Counted from the first letter of the stretch, positions 1-7,406 are shown. The stretch is DNA of 7,547 bases from Chitinophagaceae bacterium (GCA_021151685.1 JAGKWS010000147.1:1-7547), one strand, 5' to 3'. Program-made: numbers and translations. Notes: generated by a model not told the origin, from the letters alone.

Positions 1-34
1 ATCCTTAACAGATGTTCCTATTAGTATGAAATGA

Positions 35-276
35 TGGCAGTTGGCAGCTTGCAAGAAAGGAAATTGCCAAGTTATTTGCTCCTTTTACTTGACAGAAGTA
101 CTTATGGACGACTCATGGGTAGTTGTTGGTGAGCAGGAGAAAACTGCTGGCGATTTAATGGGTTATTGACCATTCCTAAAGATTATTAGTGGTTCATAAC
201 CAGAATTGATGGCGAAGAGTTAGTTCAAGTGTGGTCCATTTTTTTACCAAAAGACAAGGCCGAAAAATATCGGTAA
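35..276 (+). pseudogene. Possible degraded coding remnant upstream of the toxin gene
   Basis: No frame is open across bases 1-379, but pieces look protein-like. One frame gives a stretch from 35 to a TGA at 167-169 ending V-V-V-G-E-Q-E-K-T-A-G-D-L-M-G-Y. Another gives a stretch from 190 to a TAA at 274-276 that includes R-I-D-G-E-E-L-V-Q-V-W-S-I-F-L and ends L-P-K-D-K-A-E-K-Y-R. The two lie in different frames and are separated by stops, as in a frameshifted gene remnant. I cannot name a family for either. Chance open stretches in intergenic DNA are a real alternative. Confidence 0.2.
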
Positions 277-294
277 ACCATGAAAAAAAATATA

Positions 295-314
295 AATAGC
301 TGATTTCAGCTATT
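295..314. repeat. Perfect 9-bp inverted repeat in the toxin gene leader
   Basis: The arms AATAGCTGA and TCAGCTATT are exact reverse complements separated by two bases, so as RNA they could form an 8-bp stem with a four-base loop. A run of eight A with TATA lies just to the left (283-294). Read on the minus strand, this is a stem followed by a T-rich run, like a weak intrinsic terminator for leftward transcription. On the plus strand it could instead be an operator or a 5'-leader hairpin about 65 bases before the ATG. Only three of the eight stem pairs are G-C, so a terminator role is doubtful. Confidence 0.4.
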
Positions 315-366
315 AACCAGTTCGAAAATAGCAGTTCCTTTAGTGTTCAATCCGGTGACGCTGTAT

Positions 367-372
367 AAAGGG
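367..372 (+). promoter_or_regulatory. Probable ribosome binding site of the toxin gene
   Basis: The purine run AAAGGG lies seven bases upstream of the ATG at 380, a usable Shine-Dalgarno spacing. It supports this start codon, and an in-frame TAA at 374-376 rules out an earlier one. The match to AGGAGG is partial. Confidence 0.55.
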
Positions 373-379
373 CTAAGTC

Positions 380-3300
380 ATGAACCTAAATAGAATAGAG
401 AACAATGTCAGTTTACCCAAACTTGAACTCCCGAAGGGTGGAAGTTCCATAAAGGGGTTAGATGAGCATTTCCAGGGAGATGCGTTTACCGGAGCGTTTA
501 GTTTAAACATTCCGCTAGATATTCCTCAATCGCGTGGAGTTACTCCGTTAGTAAGTATCGATTACAGCTCTTCGGCCGGAAACGGTATTCTTGGAATAGG
601 TTTTGGTTTGCAACAACAATCTATATCTATTAGAACCAGTAGAGCATTACCAAAATATGACGAATCGGATGTTTTTGTTTGGAATGACAATGTAGAGTTG
701 GTATTGAAAACCGGAGAAAAGTATGAGGGAGAAGTAGCACAATATCTTGAGAGACACCAGCAAGCATTCGTATTAATTGAGAAAATAATAGGCCCTGAAA
801 GCGTTTACTGGAAAATAACCCATAATGATAACAGTGTACAATTTTTTGGGGAAACTGAGAATGCCAGGATTTTCAATACCGATTCCCCTGCCAAAATTTT
901 TCGATGGTTGGTATCCAGAGAGATAGATGCAGCAGGCAATGAAGTCATTTATGACTACGAAAACTGGGGAACCAGAACCAATAAGTACCTAACCCGAGTT
1001 CGTTACGGCAACTACATCTTAGATGGGAATACGTACTTTGCATATTCGATTTTGTTTGACTATGGGCAAATTAAATTCAAAGAAACTGACATTGATATCG
1101 CATTTGAGCCTGATATTTTTGGTGAACCTATAGTGAGAAAAGATACTCTATTTGATTATAGGGCAGGCTTTTTAATAAATACTGAATATCTCATAAGGAA
1201 TATTTTTATACAGCACAATTTTGTCTCTGACGAAAAGACTGGCCCCGATTGTTTCGTCAACAGAGTTGCATTTATTTACTATGATGCGTTGAATGATGCT
1301 AATTGTTGCAGCCGACTAAAAAAAGTAATTCACTCCGGCCTAAAGGGCACGCCTTACCGCAACTGTTATACAGTTAAATCATTACCTGCTTTGGAATTGG
1401 GGTATAGCAGTTTTCCAAATGAACAGAATCTCATTTTTAATCCAATTACAGATCAACACGAAAGATCTATTGTTGAGCGAATGAATCTGGTGGATTTAGA
1501 ACGAGAGGGAATATCTGGCATATTATACAGGAATGCAGAGACAGTGAATTATAACAGGTGTAAAGGTGATGGCAAATTCGATCATTCAACCCAGTCGCTT
1601 TCTGCACCCACTCAGTTTTCAAACTCCGTCATTCCGATGAATATTGTTAGCCTTGATGGTAATGGATTGTTGCAAATTCAGTGGGATAATTTGCAAAGTA
1701 GCGGCTACTACCCACAAAAAGCCGACAATAAATGGGGTGAATTTAGGTCGTTTTTCTCCCAATCGATTAACAATTTGGCTTATCGAACAGAATGGGTAGG
1801 CATGTGTGGAAACAATAGGGCTGATGCTGTAGTTATTACACCAGATACAATTCAGTTCATGCCTTCTTTTGGTCTTGAAGGTATTGGGGCTATTCAAATC
1901 ATACCAAACCACAACAAGGTTGAAGCGTTCAATTTGGCAAATGTTAGCCCTTATGTTTACTTCGGATTTGTGGACATATTCGGTGATGGATTACAGCATC
2001 GGGTAAAACTCGAAGAGAAGAAACTTTCTGTTTGGCCCAATACAGGTTACGGGACTTTTGGAAAGTGTATTTCTTTTGATATTCCAGATCTTCTAATTGA
2101 AGAACGACAAATCGACTTGCGCCAACGTCTTATGTTTGCGGATATCAACGGAAATGGTTGCGCGGATATTGTGTTGATAGATTCTGGTGGAATTGAAGTG
2201 TTTTTTAATCTACTTGGTAGCCGATTTACTGGAAAGAACTTCTATTCATTCGGAAACGATCTGCAATTCACCAATTTTGATTCTATACAGTTTGCAGATG
2301 TAAAGGGTGACGGGCGCACATGTTTAATTTTATCGAAAAATACTCCTCATACATTTAATGACCGTCAATGTGAGGCTGCTCACTATTATAGTGAAGTAGG
2401 CTATAATGGAAACGAAAAGGTCAACAAGGCCTTCTTACTTGAGAGCATAAATGAGAATATGGGTAGTACTACCAAGGTATGCTACAAGAGTTCTCTGAGA
2501 GATTACCTGCATGATGAGTCTATTGGAAAGCCCTGGTCTATCCGACTCAGTGCGCATGTGCAGGTTATTGATACTATAACATCATACGACTACATAAGTA
2601 ATACGGCATACACCAGTAGATATCGTTATAGGAATGGATACTATAACCCTAAGGAACATTCATTCGCTGGATTTGGATATGTTGAGCATTCTGACTTGGC
2701 AATTAACCCGGAAGATCCACATTGTCCACCCCCTTTACTTACAAGACAGTGGTTTCTGGTAGGCATTCCCGTTACTCAATCTGTTTGCATGGAGTTTTTT
2801 GCCGGCGATAACCATGCCCCAATCCTATCTTATGATAGTCAGGGCCGAATGGGAGAGGAAGCATTATATACATTGACGGGTACACTGCTTCGGGAAGAAG
2901 TATATGAAGATACAGATGAAGGCAGACGCTGCCCACTCGAAGTGAACTATGCTCAGCATGAAGTTGTAGAAATGCAGAAGCCATATAGGGACGAATTAAA
3001 CAACTTGCTGCATAAGGGCGTTTACCGGCAATACCAGCGAGAAGCACTGCATTTTGACTATGAAAAGCGTGTTAATGATCCTATTGTACGCCAACAGATA
3101 ACACTGAAGATAGATGAATTTAATCAAGTACTTAGAAGTGTCGAAGTTGTTTACCCTCGTAGAACCCCACTGATAGCAGAGCAGGAACTTGTTTATTGTA
3201 CGTCGGCTGAAACAACATTACGTAACCAGTATGAAAAAGGAGTTTCGAGATATATAGGGGTAGATATTGAGAGCAAGTCTTTTGAAGTGTCAGTTTTGCA

Positions 3301-4567
3301 AAAACCAATTACTGGCTTATACTATTCGTACAAAGAATTGTTTGTGAACATAAATATTGCTCTTGATAACCCTTTACCCTATCAAATGAGTTTGAGCGAG
3401 AAAGAAACAAGTGCCAGACTCATAACGTGGGGAAAAGAGTATTACTGGAATAGTGATCAAAGCGACTCACTTGGAGAAAATGATAATATCCCACACGTTC
3501 TTTTGCACCACCATAGTAAAAGTATAGCATTTGACAATTCTCAACGGCAGCAGCTGGGAGAGGGCAAGATCTCGGAGGCGGATTGTAGAAATGCCGGATA
3601 TGAGTGGTGTGATGAAAATCAATATTGGTGGGTTCGTTCTGCCGTAAGTCATTACTGCGGTAAAGACCAGTTTTATCTTCTCAGGCGGCTTAGCTATGAC
3701 TGGGTAGGCAAAGACACCCATTTGTTTACGCAATCATCAATAGACTATGATGACTATCTGATGTTTGCAGTCAATAGCAAATCTTACCTCACAGATCATA
3801 TCTACTTACGGAAAATAGCCAAAATAGACTACCGCATACTCGGCCCATGGCAACTAATAGATGAAAATGGGAATAAATCGGAGGTGCTAACCGATGAATT
3901 GGGAACGGTAATAGCCAGCGCAGAATATGAAAAGGAAGGACATGAGCAAGGTGATTTGCCATTGTCAAGGTACAATGAACAACGAGTAGATGATGTTGAA
4001 GACGTTATTAACAACCCGCGAAAATATCTGCAGCATGCTGGTGCATTTTTTCATTATCGGTTCGCATACATGGAGAATGGGATCTGGCATCCGACATGTG
4101 TAGTGACATTGACGCGTACCAGATATAGATCAGACGAAATAAAAGACATACAGACATCTGTCGCCTACCACGATGGATTTGGACGTACTGTAGAGTCTCG
4201 GTCATATGCCGGTGATGATAAATGGCTGGCTTCTGGAAGAGTGCAATACAATGCAAAAGGAGATGTAGCCCGTTCCTGGCTTGGCTTTTTTACAGACGAC
4301 TGGCGATACTTGGATAACGAAGTTTGGCATAAAGGGAAGCAAGCGCAACTTCCACCTCCGTCAACTTTCGTTTACGACGCATTAGGACGCTTAGTTCGCA
4401 CGTATACACCCAAAGGGTTTGTAACAGCCACTCAAATACTTAATGCGTGGGAAAGCAGGATTTATGATGAAAGCGATACAGTTCTGGAATCGCCATACTA
4501 TAAATCCAACGAATGGGAAACCATCCCAGACGAGAAAGATGCGATCGAGAAATCAATTCCATTCTAC
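380..4567 (+). other. TcB-like half (SpvB domain, beta-propeller, TcdB middle regions), residues 1 to ~1396
   Basis: Domains in order: SpvB N-terminal domain, residues ~12-350, ending in a conserved SLPALELGY block; a beta-propeller, ~372-654; TcdB middle blocks, ~688-930; and the TcB C-terminal region, ~1030-1380. The last includes the pattern W-L-A-S-G-R-V-Q-Y-N-x-K-G, a YDALGRL repeat at 1332, and a W-E-S-x-I-Y-D-E-S-D-T-V-L block that in stand-alone TcB proteins lies near the end. In solved Tc structures this part forms the lower half of the cocoon, and its propeller binds the TcA channel and acts as a gate. The salmonella SpvB ADP-ribosyltransferase domain is absent. The boundary with the TcC half is an estimate good to about 20 residues. 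Confidence 0.85.
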
Positions 4568-7405
4568 AATACCCCACATACGTTAGTAAGTGATGCATTA
4601 GGCAGGCAAATATTGGCCATATCCAGCAACAAAATGAATAGTGTTGGGGAAATAGATTGGCGAAAGGAAAAACTTACGAGAGATGATATAGATGCTTGCG
4701 ACCCTGATCTTTTGGTTCAGTGGCAATGCTTCAATATTCAAGGGCGTGTACTCACACAGGCCGATGCGCGACTGTATGAGAAAAACCAAAATACAGGCAA
4801 TAAGCACTTTAATTTTGAGCACCGTTATCCCATTGCTGCGGGTTTTGCATGGACACGCAGTGCCGATGCGGGTACTACGTTCGGATTGATTGATGTGCAT
4901 GGAAATGCAGTAATAAGCTGGGATGCCCTCGGAAACAAACACAGCATAATCTACGACCGGCTGCAGCGGCCCCTTCTACAAATAGTGTGCGAAACCGAAA
5001 GTACCGAAATCAAAATTATGGGGGTAACGATTTATGGCGAACAGGCAGAAGATGCACGTGCTAAAAACCTGCTTGGCAAAGTGTGGAAACAGTACGACAG
5101 TGCCGGAAAACACTTGACAGACCGCTATAATTTTAACGGCACATTGCCAGAAAGCAGCCTGCAATTGTGCAAAGAATTTAAAACAGAAATGAACTGGAGC
5201 AGTGAAGTGCTTGATAAGGAAAGCGATGCGCTGGAGGAAGAAGTTTTTGTTACCGCTACCATTTACGATGCCTTGCTAAGGCCCATACAGCAAACCCTGC
5301 CCGATGACAGCGTGGCCGCCTGGCAGTATGGCCAAATGGGGAATTGCATCCAATCAACCCTCAGCACGCAAGGGGAAGCACAAACCATAGTCAGTCATAG
5401 CCAACTGGATGCAAATGGACAATTGACGCATTACCGTTATGGCAATGGCACCACCACACAACACCGCTACGATGAAAAAACGCTGGAACTAAAAGAAATT
5501 GTTTGCATGGCTAAGGGCAGCTACTTACAAAAGCTCAACTACTGGCACGACCCCACAGGTCTTATTACCACCATGAACAACGAAACGGCTCCAACGGTAT
5601 TTTATAATAACAGCGAAGTACGTCCGGTACACCGTTACAGGTACGATGCATTATACCGTTTGCTGCAAAGCAGTGGGCGTGTGCTGTTGTCAAAAAATGA
5701 AAGTGCAGGCAGTAAAAAAGGTAATGCTGCCTTGCAGGTGAAAAAATTTGCAGCAGGCAACATGCAGGCAATTGGCAACTATACCGACCATTACCAATAC
5801 GACAAGGGCAACAACCTGCTGCAACAACAGCGCACTGGCGACATGCAATTTACCCGCAACTATGCTATAGAACCTTATAGCAATCGTGTAAGGTGCTACA
5901 GCTCTGGGAAGGAAGAACACAGTCTTAACTACAACGCTGCCGGTTATATGCTCAACAGTCATGGCGCAGGGTCACAGAAATTGCGCTGGAACACACAGGG
6001 CAACATTGCCTCAGTAACTCTGGTTGAACGGATTAACAGTGCCAGCGATACCGAATACTACGTCTACAGCGGGGGTATTCGGCTACGAAAAATAGCTTTG
6101 CGATACGACTCGGCCGGCAAGGAACTAAGCCGGGAAGACAAAATATATTTGGGAGCTTATACCTGCCGCCGCTTTACAGGCGCAGCCACGCGCCATAGCA
6201 TAACCATTGGCGGTGTGCAAAAACACGACTGTGTAGTGCAATATAGCACAGACAAAAAAGGACGTTTGCTAAAAAACACTACTACCGGACAGCAGGAACT
6301 GATATACCGCTACCAACATGGCAATCACCTGGACAGCGTGGGAATGGAAAGCAATGCCGAAGCCAACATTATTACTTACGAAGAGTACAATGCCTTTGGC
6401 GACACTGTATATTCCCTGAACAGCGAATACGAAAACAGCAAGGAATACCAATATAGTGCACAGGAAAAAGACAATAACACCCAATTGTACTGTTACGGTT
6501 ACCGCTATTATGCACCCTGGCTATGCCGATGGACCCGACCAGACCCAGCCGGAACAATAGATGGTTTTAATCTATATGCTTTTGTGGAGAACGAGCCGAT
6601 TGGGAGAGTGGATATGATGGGGTTAATGAAAACAAGAGACAAGACAGTAATTCGACAACTTAGGCCGCATAGTGATTTAAGCAAAGAACAACATAGAGCT
6701 TTTCTTGAAGAACGACATAAACAGGCTAGGAAACGTAAACTTAGTAAGTTTTCAAGAAAATTGAATGGAGAAAAAGGATTCCAAGATATTAATTATAAGG
6801 ATTATCCAGAAGGTAGCTACGCACACTTTAGATACCGATATAAGGCATCGGAATTAATTGAGTTCAAGCCTAGAAACTATAGCAGTGCTGATACAAAAGC
6901 GTATGTGGAAGTTGATCACACCCCGACTGACTCATCACAGAGAGTAGAGAAAAAGAGGGTTTTAAGTGAATCTCAGTTATATAGAGTAGCTGTACCGCTA
7001 CCACAGGCATGGCATAGATCGCACCCTACCACAACTGGTGGAAAAAATACTGATTTAGATTTTAAAAAAGAGCAACGAAAAAGAGTTCAGGAGAATAAAT
7101 ATGATATTGCTCTGAAGTTACACCTAGAAAAAACATTTAGCCATCAATATATACCAAAAAACATTAATGCGGCAGCAATTAATTCTGTTATCAGACACAC
7201 AGAAACCGCTTTGGATTATGCTCTTAGCTATACACCCGATGGGCCATCTCTACATAAAAATCATGTAAAAGGAAATTCATTAATAAAAATTGTAGAATAT
7301 AATGATATTGTTAATCACTTAAATACGACCCTTACCACACTTGAGACAGAAAGAAATTATGCAAAAGAACAATTGAAAAGATTTACCCCAAAAAAAGTAG
7401 TGTAA
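380..7405 (+). CDS. Fused TcB-TcC (SpvB/TcdB + Rhs/TccC) Tc toxin subunit with variable C-terminal tip
   Basis: This 2341-residue protein reads as a Tc toxin B component joined to a C component. The N-terminus has the SpvB hallmark (LPKGGSSIKG at 17-26, YSSSAGNG at 62-69). Propeller-type D-x-x-G-x-G motifs follow at 372-640. TcB blocks come next: NENMGSTT near 690, GKPW to 719, GFGYVE at 764-769, REAL...YPRR at 887-928, YWW at 1082-1084, DYRILGP at 1150 and YDALGRL at 1332. The TcC half begins near N1397 and ends with the Rhs core (YGYRYYAPW at 2039-2047, DPAG at 2055). The B half is close to the usual TcB length (about 1470) and the C core (686) close to TccC3 (678). In characterised systems B and C form a shell that encloses the toxic tip and docks on a TcA pore. 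There is no signal peptide, as is usual for Tc subunits. The start is firm: an in-frame TAA lies two codons upstream and the conserved domain begins within 20 residues. No frameshift or internal stop is seen. The family call is secure; target and cargo activity are not known. Confidence 0.93.
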   Translation: MNLNRIENNVSLPKLELPKGGSSIKGLDEHFQGDAFTGAFSLNIPLDIPQSRGVTPLVSIDYSSSAGNGILGIGFGLQQQSISIRTSRALPKYDESDVFVWNDNVELVLKTGEKYEGEVAQYLERHQQAFVLIEKIIGPESVYWKITHNDNSVQFFGETENARIFNTDSPAKIFRWLVSREIDAAGNEVIYDYENWGTRTNKYLTRVRYGNYILDGNTYFAYSILFDYGQIKFKETDIDIAFEPDIFGEPIVRKDTLFDYRAGFLINTEYLIRNIFIQHNFVSDEKTGPDCFVNRVAFIYYDALNDANCCSRLKKVIHSGLKGTPYRNCYTVKSLPALELGYSSFPNEQNLIFNPITDQHERSIVERMNLVDLEREGISGILYRNAETVNYNRCKGDGKFDHSTQSLSAPTQFSNSVIPMNIVSLDGNGLLQIQWDNLQSSGYYPQKADNKWGEFRSFFSQSINNLAYRTEWVGMCGNNRADAVVITPDTIQFMPSFGLEGIGAIQIIPNHNKVEAFNLANVSPYVYFGFVDIFGDGLQHRVKLEEKKLSVWPNTGYGTFGKCISFDIPDLLIEERQIDLRQRLMFADINGNGCADIVLIDSGGIEVFFNLLGSRFTGKNFYSFGNDLQFTNFDSIQFADVKGDGRTCLILSKNTPHTFNDRQCEAAHYYSEVGYNGNEKVNKAFLLESINENMGSTTKVCYKSSLRDYLHDESIGKPWSIRLSAHVQVIDTITSYDYISNTAYTSRYRYRNGYYNPKEHSFAGFGYVEHSDLAINPEDPHCPPPLLTRQWFLVGIPVTQSVCMEFFAGDNHAPILSYDSQGRMGEEALYTLTGTLLREEVYEDTDEGRRCPLEVNYAQHEVVEMQKPYRDELNNLLHKGVYRQYQREALHFDYEKRVNDPIVRQQITLKIDEFNQVLRSVEVVYPRRTPLIAEQELVYCTSAETTLRNQYEKGVSRYIGVDIESKSFEVSVLQKPITGLYYSYKELFVNINIALDNPLPYQMSLSEKETSARLITWGKEYYWNSDQSDSLGENDNIPHVLLHHHSKSIAFDNSQRQQLGEGKISEADCRNAGYEWCDENQYWWVRSAVSHYCGKDQFYLLRRLSYDWVGKDTHLFTQSSIDYDDYLMFAVNSKSYLTDHIYLRKIAKIDYRILGPWQLIDENGNKSEVLTDELGTVIASAEYEKEGHEQGDLPLSRYNEQRVDDVEDVINNPRKYLQHAGAFFHYRFAYMENGIWHPTCVVTLTRTRYRSDEIKDIQTSVAYHDGFGRTVESRSYAGDDKWLASGRVQYNAKGDVARSWLGFFTDDWRYLDNEVWHKGKQAQLPPPSTFVYDALGRLVRTYTPKGFVTATQILNAWESRIYDESDTVLESPYYKSNEWETIPDEKDAIEKSIPFYNTPHTLVSDALGRQILAISSNKMNSVGEIDWRKEKLTRDDIDACDPDLLVQWQCFNIQGRVLTQADARLYEKNQNTGNKHFNFEHRYPIAAGFAWTRSADAGTTFGLIDVHGNAVISWDALGNKHSIIYDRLQRPLLQIVCETESTEIKIMGVTIYGEQAEDARAKNLLGKVWKQYDSAGKHLTDRYNFNGTLPESSLQLCKEFKTEMNWSSEVLDKESDALEEEVFVTATIYDALLRPIQQTLPDDSVAAWQYGQMGNCIQSTLSTQGEAQTIVSHSQLDANGQLTHYRYGNGTTTQHRYDEKTLELKEIVCMAKGSYLQKLNYWHDPTGLITTMNNETAPTVFYNNSEVRPVHRYRYDALYRLLQSSGRVLLSKNESAGSKKGNAALQVKKFAAGNMQAIGNYTDHYQYDKGNNLLQQQRTGDMQFTRNYAIEPYSNRVRCYSSGKEEHSLNYNAAGYMLNSHGAGSQKLRWNTQGNIASVTLVERINSASDTEYYVYSGGIRLRKIALRYDSAGKELSREDKIYLGAYTCRRFTGAATRHSITIGGVQKHDCVVQYSTDKKGRLLKNTTTGQQELIYRYQHGNHLDSVGMESNAEANIITYEEYNAFGDTVYSLNSEYENSKEYQYSAQEKDNNTQLYCYGYRYYAPWLCRWTRPDPAGTIDGFNLYAFVENEPIGRVDMMGLMKTRDKTVIRQLRPHSDLSKEQHRAFLEERHKQARKRKLSKFSRKLNGEKGFQDINYKDYPEGSYAHFRYRYKASELIEFKPRNYSSADTKAYVEVDHTPTDSSQRVEKKRVLSESQLYRVAVPLPQAWHRSHPTTTGGKNTDLDFKKEQRKRVQENKYDIALKLHLEKTFSHQYIPKNINAAAINSVIRHTETALDYALSYTPDGPSLHKNHVKGNSLIKIVEYNDIVNHLNTTLTTLETERNYAKEQLKRFTPKKVV
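1493..2341 (+). other. Beta-propeller region of the TcB half (FG-GAP/VCBS-like motifs)
   Basis: Five recurring motifs are visible, each an aspartate followed by a glycine-rich turn and a hydrophobic strand: DLEREGISGILY at residue 372, SLDGNGLLQIQW (Asp426), DIFGDGLQ at 532, DINGNGCADIVL at 588 and DVKGDGRTCLIL at 640. Spacing is irregular, with short gaps of about 52-56 residues and one of 106, so a blade may lie undetected between 426 and 532. In TcB this propeller is the docking platform for TcA and the gate through which the cargo leaves. The blade count cannot be fixed by eye, and the domain ends given are approximate. Confidence 0.7.
4568..6625 (+). other. TcC-like half: Rhs/YD-repeat shell and Rhs-associated core, residues ~1397-2082
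   Basis: The segment opens with NTPHTLVSDALGR, the equivalent of the T-P-x-V-x-V-x-D-N-R-G opening of stand-alone TccC proteins. YD-type repeats follow, for example YDRLQRP at 1525, YDALLRP at 1629 and YRYDALYRL from 1753. Next is YEEYNAFGDT at 2000, matching the E-E-Y-x-P-Y-G-x-T block of Rhs proteins. Last come S-A-Q-E-K-D, YGYRYYAPW at 2039-2047 and the DPAG core at 2055. In known TcC and Rhs proteins these repeats spiral into a shell that closes over the toxin. The length of 686 residues to the predicted cleavage point agrees with the TccC core. This part is richer in G+C than both neighbouring parts of the gene. Confidence 0.88.
6542..6625 (+). other. Rhs-core autoprotease motif and predicted self-cleavage site after Leu2082
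   Basis: Residues 2055-2082 run from Asp2055 of DPAG, through the second conserved aspartate Asp2061 (T-I-D-G-F-N-L-Y), to Asp2078-Met-Met-Gly-Leu2082. In TccC3, as I recall it, Asp651 is needed for cleavage and the free cargo begins at residue 679, a spacing of 27 from Asp651 to Leu678. Here Asp2055 to Leu2082 is also 27. Arg2053 stands just before the motif. The usual second DPxGL has become DMMGL, keeping the aspartate, glycine and leucine. Cleavage after Leu2082 would release a 259-residue tip. The site is inferred from the motif and has not been shown. Confidence 0.78.
6626..7402 (+). other. Variable C-terminal toxin tip (residues 2083-2341), possible HNH/Endo VII-like nuclease
   Basis: This is the cargo part of a TcC/Rhs protein and I do not recognise it as a characterised toxin. 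The first 50 residues are very basic (17 K/R against 6 D/E, including a K-Q-A-R-K-R-K cluster). The whole tip has 50 K/R and 31 D/E. A Y-V-E-V-D-H-T-P motif (Asp2179, His2180) is followed by W-H-R-S-H-P-T-T-T-G-G (His2212, His2215, Gly2220-2221), then a helical E-Q-R-K-R-V-x-E-N-K-Y-D-I-A-L-K segment. This order resembles polymorphic-toxin domains with an E/H-V-D-H-x-P strand, a later H-R-x-x-x-T-x-G block and an R-x-x-Q...G-x-F-x-x-A helix. Those look like HNH/Endo VII-type nucleases, which suggests attack on nucleic acid. The C-terminus (~2305-2341) looks helical. The tip identity is certain from position; the nuclease reading is an inference. Confidence 0.45.
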
Positions 7406-7406
7406 A

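Larger units (their letters stand above)
277..379 (+). other. Leader region of the toxin gene
   Basis: This AT-rich spacer contains the A-run and inverted repeat at 283-314 and TATAAAG at 364-370. No clear promoter is visible. Neither a TTGACA/TATAAT pair nor the Bacteroidota TTTG / TAnnTTTG pair at proper spacing was found. Transcription may start further upstream, or at a promoter type I cannot recognise. Confidence 0.3.

Noticed and set aside
89..94. TTGACA resembling a sigma-70 -35 box
   Set aside because: No TATAAT-like element is seen about 17 bases downstream, and the site lies nearly 290 bases before the gene.
260..273. Small hairpin CCGA-AAAATA-TCGG
   Set aside because: The stem is only four base pairs and has no following T-run, so it is likely chance.
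280..303. ATG followed by a seven-codon frame (MKKNINS)
   Set aside because: It is too short and consists of the A-run plus half of the inverted repeat; there is no evidence of translation.
1493..2341. FG-GAP/VCBS-like motifs as an integrin-like adhesin
   Set aside because: Flanking SpvB and TcdB-specific blocks place these motifs in the known TcB beta-propeller.
1619..6557. Several minus-strand open frames of 61-114 codons, and one plus-strand frame at 4692-4889, inside the toxin gene
   Set aside because: All overlap the strongly conserved toxin frame and show no family motifs, so they are shadows of the real gene.
7343..7351. E-T-E in the tip (residues 2322-2324) as the ExE motif of an ADP-ribosyltransferase like TccC3 or SpvB
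   Set aside because: The required upstream arginine and S-T-S motifs are not seen in order, and the motif sits in a likely C-terminal helix.
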